Positions 49,977 through 54,604 of a stretch of DNA of 54,604 nucleotides are shown here, piece after piece. The notes below the pieces were generated by a model. The model was not told where the DNA came from. It did no database searches and saw only the letters and a program-made list of their open reading frames with translations. Origin of the DNA: Microbacterium sp. (lineage in GTDB: Bacteria; Actinomycetota; Actinomycetes; Actinomycetales; Microbacteriaceae); the NCBI GenBank assembly GCA_019510305.1, contig JAEKKN010000035.1, forward strand, positions 1 through 54,604, in the 5' to 3' direction. Numbering within the stretch: the first letter of the stretch is position 1; every line of letters starts with the position of its first letter. A program made the translations under genes and the position numbers.

Positions 49977-51443
49977 TCAGGCGCCGTGGGTCATCCGCCC
50001 CGCGAGGAGCGTCGCGGTCACAGGCATCTGTCGCAGCTCCGGGCCGTGCGCGCGGAGCGGGTCGGCACCGCACAGCACGATGTCGGCCGGCTCTCCCGGA
50101 CGGATCGAGGTGCGTGTGCTCGCGAGGAGCGCCTGATCGACCGTCAGGCGCTCTTCCGCATGCCACGGCTCGCGGTCGTCATCCGTGCGCTCGACGGCGG
50201 CGCCGATCGCCTGCCACGGATCAAGCGGCGCCACCGGCGCATCCGACCCGAACAGGAGGCGTGCACCGGCATCGCGCAGCGACCCGAGCGGGTAGCCGAT
50301 CGAGGTCTGTCCCGCCCAGTGCACACCCACGAGGTCGCGGTCGTCCAGAGCATGCTGCGGCTGCACACTGGCGGCGACTCCGAGGCGCGCGAAGCGCGCG
50401 AGATCGGCATGGCGCACGAGTTGCGCGTGCTCGATCGTCCCGACCGCCCCTGTCGTGGTGAAGGCGTCGAGAGCGGCCGTGACCGCTCGGTCGCCGATCG
50501 CGTGGACGGCCACCGCGAGACCCGCCCCGGTCGCCGTGACGAGCAGGTCTGTGAGCTGTGCGGGCGGCACGTTGATCACGCCGAAGTTGTCGTCCTCACC
50601 GGGATAGTGGTGCGAACAGGACGCCGTGCGAGTGCCGAGCGAGCCGTCGGAGATGATCTTGAGGGGGCCGACATGGATCAGAGGGCTCGCATGTTCGTCT
50701 CCGGTGCGGAGCCCCGCGGCGATGGCCCGGTCGAGGTCGAAGGGATAGATCGCGAACTCGACACGATGGGCCGCGAACCCCGCGGCGACGCGTCGAGGCC
50801 AGGCATCCGCGTTCCACGCCATGTCGAAATCGACCAGACCCGTGATGCCGCGCGCTGCTGCTCGCTCCCCCGCACCGCGCACCGCCTCGTCTCCGCGGCG
50901 CGGGTCGGCGGCGTTGAGACGCCGCGAGATCTCGAAGGCGTCCTCCTCCCGCAGCACTCCGTCCGGCACGATGAAACCCTCGCGACGGAGGGCCGCGGTG
51001 TTCAACCATGCGCTGTGCACGTCGGCGTTGATCAGGTAGGCCGGGGTCGCGCCCGTCGCGCGATCGATGAGCTCGAGCGTCGGGACGTCGGACCACAGGG
51101 CATCCCGGAATCCGGCCCCCACCAGTCGTCCGTCCGGCAGGGGCGAAGAGCCCCGCATGAGCTCTGCGGCCTCCGCCGCAGAGCCAGCAGCGCCCAGAGG
51201 AACACGCTCGACGGCCAGCGCCCATTGCACGGTGTGCACGTGGTTGTCCCACAATCCGGGTACGGCCCAGGTGCCGTCCGCATCGAGAACCTCCCCGACC
51301 GGGCGCAGGGCCCCGGTCGGAGCGATGTCGATGATGCGGCCCTCGCCGATCACGATGTCGACGGGTTCGTCGTCGATCAGGAACTCGCGGCCGGGGCCGG
51401 CGACGCGCACCCCGCGGATCGTGCCTATCTCCGCGCCGATCAC
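49977..51443 (-). CDS. Amidohydrolase family protein (YtcJ-like)
   Basis: A 488-residue metal-dependent hydrolase of the amidohydro_3/YtcJ group: GLWDNHVHTVQWAL (metal-binding HxH), IHVGPLKIISDGSLGTRTAS, AVAVHAIGDRAV (His), and LLFGSDAPVAPLDPWQAIGA (metal-binding Asp). The N-terminal and C-terminal strands form the typical composite beta domain. Substrate unknown. It starts at GTG 51443, overlapping the PaiB-like stop (GTGA). Confidence 0.9.
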   Translation of the reverse strand: MIGAEIGTIRGVRVAGPGREFLIDDEPVDIVIGEGRIIDIAPTGALRPVGEVLDADGTWAVPGLWDNHVHTVQWALAVERVPLGAAGSAAEAAELMRGSSPLPDGRLVGAGFRDALWSDVPTLELIDRATGATPAYLINADVHSAWLNTAALRREGFIVPDGVLREEDAFEISRRLNAADPRRGDEAVRGAGERAAARGITGLVDFDMAWNADAWPRRVAAGFAAHRVEFAIYPFDLDRAIAAGLRTGDEHASPLIHVGPLKIISDGSLGTRTASCSHHYPGEDDNFGVINVPPAQLTDLLVTATGAGLAVAVHAIGDRAVTAALDAFTTTGAVGTIEHAQLVRHADLARFARLGVAASVQPQHALDDRDLVGVHWAGQTSIGYPLGSLRDAGARLLFGSDAPVAPLDPWQAIGAAVERTDDDREPWHAEERLTVDQALLASTRTSIRPGEPADIVLCGADPLRAHGPELRQMPVTATLLAGRMTHGA

Positions 51444-52081
51444 CGGCGTGCCTCGGCGAGGGCGTCGTGGGCGCGACGCATCTCCGACGCGAGCTCGGGC
51501 TGCCCGTAGGGTCCATCGGCTTCGAGTTCGGCGATGATCGTCTCGACGGTGTCGGCCGGCTTGTTCTGGCTCAGCTTGCGTTTGGCGACCACGCGAGTCG
51601 GCGAGAGGCGGAACCCCACGGTCCCGGCGGCCAGACGCTTCACGAACCCTTCGTCGTTGGGACGCTCCCACATGAGTCGAGGGCCCGGCATCCGCCCCTC
51701 GAATCGCTCGACCAGACGATCGAGGATCTCGAGGTTCTCCTGATCGCCGAGGATCTCGGGGGTGCCGGAGAGATGCACCGCGGTGTAGTTCCACGTCGGA
51801 ACGGCTTGCACATCGCCGTACCAGCCGGGAGAGATGTAGCCGTGCGGACCCTGGAAGACGACGAGCATCTCTCGCTCGCCCATCCCGTGGATCTGATCAT
51901 CGGGGCGACCCACATGACCCACGATGGTGAGGTCATCACGGTCGTCGTCGAGCAGCACCGCGTAGTGCGACGCGACGAGTCCGTCGGGCCCTGAGCTCAT
52001 GATCGTGGCCCAGGGATTCGCCTCGATCACTCGCCGGATCTCGGCGACGTCGGCGAGGGTGAAGCTGGGATTCTGGCGCAT
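51440..52081 (-). CDS. PaiB-like FMN-binding protein
   Basis: A 213-residue split-barrel flavin-binding protein of the PaiB group: ASHYAVLLDDDRDDLTIVGH, VVFQGPHGYISPGWYGD, PTWNYTAVHLSGTPEI and KRLAAGTVGFRLS. PaiB in B. subtilis is a transcriptional repressor of sporulation and protease genes; the biochemical role here is unknown. TAGGCT stands 6 nt before the ATG (leaderless). It lies in front of, and is coupled to, the amidohydrolase. Confidence 0.9.
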   Translation of the reverse strand: MRQNPSFTLADVAEIRRVIEANPWATIMSSGPDGLVASHYAVLLDDDRDDLTIVGHVGRPDDQIHGMGEREMLVVFQGPHGYISPGWYGDVQAVPTWNYTAVHLSGTPEILGDQENLEILDRLVERFEGRMPGPRLMWERPNDEGFVKRLAAGTVGFRLSPTRVVAKRKLSQNKPADTVETIIAELEADGPYGQPELASEMRRAHDALAEARR

Positions 52082-52087
52082 GATCCG

Positions 52088-52093
52088 AGCCTA
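52088..52093 (-). promoter_or_regulatory. -10 box for PaiB-like gene
   Basis: TAGGCT with 6 nt before ATG 52081; it overlaps the last codons of the glycosylase gene. Confidence 0.35.
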
Positions 52094-53089
52094 GGCCTGG
52101 CAGCGCGGGCACCAGTACAGCTTGCGGGCGCCGATCTCCTCGAGGGCGATCTCGGTGCCGCAGACGCGGCACGGCAGACCCGCACGGTGGTACACCCAGT
52201 GCCGGTCGTCGCGACTCGCCATCGCCGCACGGTACTGCTCCGCGGAGAGGTCGTCCATGGTCATCATCTGCCCGGTTTCGACGCCGATCGCGAGCAGGCG
52301 GACCCAGTCGCGCCAGAGCTCGCGCACGATCTCCTCCGGAACGTCCCTCCCCGGTGTGTGCGGGTTGAGGCGCCGGCGGAACAGCATCTCGGCGCGATAC
52401 ACGTTGCCGATGCCGCTGACGACGCTCTGGTCCATCAGCAGTAGCGCGATCACCGTCTGCTTCTTGCGAACCGCGCGGACGAAGCGTTCCTCGTTCTCGA
52501 TCGGATCGCCCACAAGCGGGTCGGGGCCCAGCTTGGCGACGGTCGCGAGCATCTCCTCCGGCGTCTGCAGCACGCAGGCCGTCGGACCGCGCAGATCCGC
52601 GACCGTGATGTCGGTCATCAGACGCAGCCGAACCTGACCGACGATGGGCGGAGGCCACTCGAGCCCCTCATCCGCGAGCCCCTTCGTCTGCTCCGACATC
52701 CGGACGTGCACGCGCGCGCGGCGAGGAGCCCCGATCGATGCGAGCGAGTTCTCCCCCGCATCGTCGAGTATCATGTCGTCGAGGTCGGTCCCCCGCTGGT
52801 TGGTCTGCCCCATGCGTCCGTTCGCCGAGGCGATCGTCGGGTCGATGAGGATCTCTCCGGCGAAGTCCCACGCTCCGTAGAGCCCGAGGTGCACGCGCAG
52901 CCACACATCACCCTCGGTCTCGAGGAACATCTGCTTGCCGACGGCCTGCACGCTCACCGCTTCGCGGCCGTCGAGCACGGCGGCTCCCTCAGCGAACCGC
53001 CCCTGCGGGCTCGACGCGCGAAGGGTCTTGCCTACGAAGTTCCGGTCGAATTGCCGCGCGATCCGGTGGACGGAATGCCCCTCGGGCAT
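52091..53089 (-). CDS. Fpg/Nei-family DNA glycosylase/AP lyase
   Basis: A 332-residue base-excision repair enzyme. MPEGHSVHRIA begins with the catalytic Pro2 and Glu3; a conserved Lys lies in AVGKQMF; the helix-two-turn-helix is SGIGNVYRAEMLFR; the C-terminal zinc finger is CRVCGTEI...CPRC. The PEGHS start is typical of the Nei2 group of actinobacteria rather than MutM (PELPE). The gene lies 2 nt after the RpiB-strand stop region and in front of the PaiB-like gene. Confidence 0.93.
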   Translation of the reverse strand: MPEGHSVHRIARQFDRNFVGKTLRASSPQGRFAEGAAVLDGREAVSVQAVGKQMFLETEGDVWLRVHLGLYGAWDFAGEILIDPTIASANGRMGQTNQRGTDLDDMILDDAGENSLASIGAPRRARVHVRMSEQTKGLADEGLEWPPPIVGQVRLRLMTDITVADLRGPTACVLQTPEEMLATVAKLGPDPLVGDPIENEERFVRAVRKKQTVIALLLMDQSVVSGIGNVYRAEMLFRRRLNPHTPGRDVPEEIVRELWRDWVRLLAIGVETGQMMTMDDLSAEQYRAAMASRDDRHWVYHRAGLPCRVCGTEIALEEIGARKLYWCPRCQA

Positions 53090-53090
53090 G

Positions 53091-53576
53091 TCAGGCCCTG
53101 GGGTCCGGCAGCAGCGATCCGTCGCACTCGAAGTCGGCGATCTGGCCGATCCGCCGCACGTGGCGCTCCTCGTTGGAGAACGGGGTCGCGATGAACGTAT
53201 CGATGAAGCTGGTCACCTCATCGAAGGTGTGCTGCCGCGCACCGATCGAGATCACGTTGGCGTCGTTGTGCTCCCGCGCCAGCTCGGCGGTCGAGATGTT
53301 CCACACCAGCGCAGCGCGGATGCCCTGGACCTTGTTCGCGGCGATCTGCTCGCCGTTGCCGGAGCCGCCGAAGACCACTCCGAGCGCCTCGACGCCGGCC
53401 GACTGGTCGGCGACGACGGCCTGGGCCGCACGGATGCAGAATGCCGGGTAGTCGTCGACGGCGTCGTACTCGATCGGGCCATGATCGACGACTTCGTGTC
53501 CTGCCGACCGAAGGTGGTCCTGCAGCTGCGTCGAGAAGTCGAGACCGGCGTGATCGGTGGCGATGTGGATGCGCAT
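53091..53576 (-). CDS. rpiB: Ribose-5-phosphate isomerase B
   Basis: A 161-residue RpiB of the actinobacterial type: MRIHIATDHAGLDF at the start and VFGGSGNGEQIAANKV around the active site. As in M. tuberculosis RpiB, Ser replaces the E. coli catalytic Cys, and the Glu of GEQ is the proton-transfer base. ATG 53576 is chosen because TAGGAT lies 7 nt upstream; ATG 53585 would add three residues. It works in the pentose phosphate pathway. Confidence 0.94.
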   Translation of the reverse strand: MRIHIATDHAGLDFSTQLQDHLRSAGHEVVDHGPIEYDAVDDYPAFCIRAAQAVVADQSAGVEALGVVFGGSGNGEQIAANKVQGIRAALVWNISTAELAREHNDANVISIGARQHTFDEVTSFIDTFIATPFSNEERHVRRIGQIADFECDGSLLPDPRA

Positions 53577-53583
53577 GGTTCCC

Positions 53584-53589
53584 ATCCTA
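53584..53589 (-). promoter_or_regulatory. -10 box for rpiB
   Basis: TAGGAT with 7 nt before ATG 53576. Confidence 0.35.
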
Positions 53590-53617
53590 TTGAGAGTGTC
53601 GGATGCCGAATCCGGCG

Positions 53618-54604
53618 TTACGGGACGAGACCGGCGGCGGCGGGTCTGAAGCCCAACCGCGCGTTCTCGCAGTCACCGGGGCGAGAGACGTCGTACCAGG
53701 GGCCGAGTTCGGTGAGATGCGGCCGCTCTGCAACCGGCGTGCCCTCGATGCGCTCGACGACGAGGTCGATGAGCCCCGCGACGAATGCGGGGTGCGTGCC
53801 GGGGGTCGGGGTGCGGACGGCGCGGATGCCAGCTTCCTCCGCGGTCTCCATCGCCTCGGTGTCGAGATCCCAGAGCACCTCCATGTGGTCGCTGACGAAC
53901 CCGAGCGGAACGATCACGACCGCCTTCGCACCGGTCTCGGGCAGTGTCGAGATCACGTCGTTGATGTCGGGCTCGAGCCACGGCTGGCTGGCCGGGCCGG
54001 AGCGCGACTGGAACACGAGCTGCCATGGCACGGTCGATCCGCCCGTGACGGCAGCCAGTTCGCCCATGATGTGCTCGGCGACGGCCCGGTGCTGGGCGGC
54101 GTACGCACCGCCCACACCCCAGTCGACATCGCGGGGTCCGGAGCGCTCGGCATCGCCCGTCGGAATCGAGTGGGTCGAGAACAGCACCCGGATGTCCTCC
54201 GCGGCGATGCCGTCGGCGAGCAGAGCGCGCACGGCGTCGTCGACTCCTTCTTGGAAAGGAGCCACGAATCCGGGGTGGTCGAAGAAGAGACGCACCTTGT
54301 CGGCGGTGACCCGCTGTTCGAGGTTCGCGTCGATGATCGCCTTCGCGATGTCCTCTCGGTACTGGCGGTCGCTCGAGTAGGAGCTGTATGCGCTCGTCGC
54401 GAGCACCAGCAACGTGGAGTGCCCGTCATCCGCGGCCTGTGTGAACGCGTCGGCGAGATAGGGATCCCAGTTGCGGTTTCCCCAGTAGACGGGCAGGTCG
54501 AGTCCGCGTGCGGCGATCTCGGCCTCGAGTGCGGCTTTCAGCTGCCGGTTCTGCTCGTTGATCGGGCTGATGCCGCCGAAGTGACGGTAGTGGTGCGCGA
54601 CCTC
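53618..54604 (-). CDS. hemH: Partial ferrochelatase (HemH/CpfC), start outside window
   Basis: The frame is open to the right edge, giving 328 residues of the C-terminal part; the true start lies beyond 54604. Visible landmarks are YRHFGGISPINEQN at the left of the fragment, VYWGNRNWDPYLADAF, LVLATSAYSSYSS, LFSTHSIPTGD (conserved catalytic His region), and VVIVPLGFVSDHMEVLWDLD. In actinobacteria these enzymes insert iron into coproporphyrin III. An internal ATG at 54412 is not the start. Confidence 0.92.
   Translation of the reverse strand, partial: EVAHHYRHFGGISPINEQNRQLKAALEAEIAARGLDLPVYWGNRNWDPYLADAFTQAADDGHSTLLVLATSAYSSYSSDRQYREDIAKAIIDANLEQRVTADKVRLFFDHPGFVAPFQEGVDDAVRALLADGIAAEDIRVLFSTHSIPTGDAERSGPRDVDWGVGGAYAAQHRAVAEHIMGELAAVTGGSTVPWQLVFQSRSGPASQPWLEPDINDVISTLPETGAKAVVIVPLGFVSDHMEVLWDLDTEAMETAEEAGIRAVRTPTPGTHPAFVAGLIDLVVERIEGTPVAERPHLTELGPWYDVSRPGDCENARLGFRPAAAGLVP

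Noticed and set aside
1..54604. CRISPR array or long tandem repeats
   Set aside because: No regularly spaced direct repeats of CRISPR size were seen on either strand; the only notable direct repeat is the two-copy one at accA1.

Overview
The window reads as chromosomal DNA of a high-GC actinobacterium, most likely Microbacterium or a close Microbacteriaceae relative. This rests on the GC-rich codon use, RbpA, the PafB/PafC pair, a TatA-TatC cluster, SGNGEQ-type RpiB, a small DUF7882-type protein and the many GTGA/ATGA stop-start overlaps. No phage, integrase, insertion sequence, rRNA or CRISPR array is visible. Ten genes start 6-7 nt after a TAnnnT box and are probably translated from leaderless mRNAs.

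Layout. 1-1511 (-): a cut-off membrane protein and a lipoprotein. 1535-4768 (-): an AraC regulator, a VOC protein and a class II UvrA. 4907-9111: HdeD-like protein, SDR (-), NfeD/stomatin pair with GDPD, RbpA. 9108-18781 (-): one long housekeeping operon, in transcription order HAD phosphatase, tRNA m1A58 methylase, FKBP lipoprotein, PafB, PafC, TatA, TatC, HelY helicase, Lnt. 18872-21875: PAC2 protein, UppP, M20 peptidase. 21988-22116: tRNA-Leu(GAG) and a strong terminator. 22155-27444 (-): an RsbQ-like hydrolase coupled to a PAS-GAF-GGDEF diguanylate cyclase, a ferritin-like/VIT transporter and a helicase. 27570-28403: SGNH hydrolase.

28417-31801 is the irregular region. A frameshifted 3' remnant of a SpoU/TrmH methylase gene and a broken LacI gene lie on the left. 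A DUF998 membrane protein and a glutamate-racemase homologue lacking both catalytic cysteines lie in the middle. On the right is a full-length trmH that looks like a chimera of a host-like 5' half and a foreign 3' half. The simplest reading is a ~2.7-kb foreign segment recombined into trmH.

31872-34608 (+): sirtuin, histidine phosphatase, erythromycin-esterase-like protein. 34609-44850 (-) is a branched-chain amino-acid catabolic block: BkdA-BkdB-BkdC, then AccD1-AccA1-acyl-CoA dehydrogenase-MaoC-CitE. The gene set matches the M. tuberculosis Rv2495c-Rv2502c leucine/itaconate locus. A TetR gene with a palindromic operator splits it, and a divergent Lrp/AsnC gene with a GCTCAA-repeat operator faces it.

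45466-54604: an alpha/beta hydrolase, DEDDh exonuclease, AraC regulator, DUF7882-type protein behind a mini-ORF, tRNA with CAT anticodon, gamma-carbonic anhydrase, Dps with terminator, amidohydrolase, PaiB-like protein, Fpg/Nei glycosylase, RpiB, and a ferrochelatase cut by the window end.

The strongest leads for new biology are the RsbQ-PAS-GGDEF module, the trmH-embedded island with its cysteine-less racemase homologue, and the duplicated-start mini-ORF inside the carboxylase operon.
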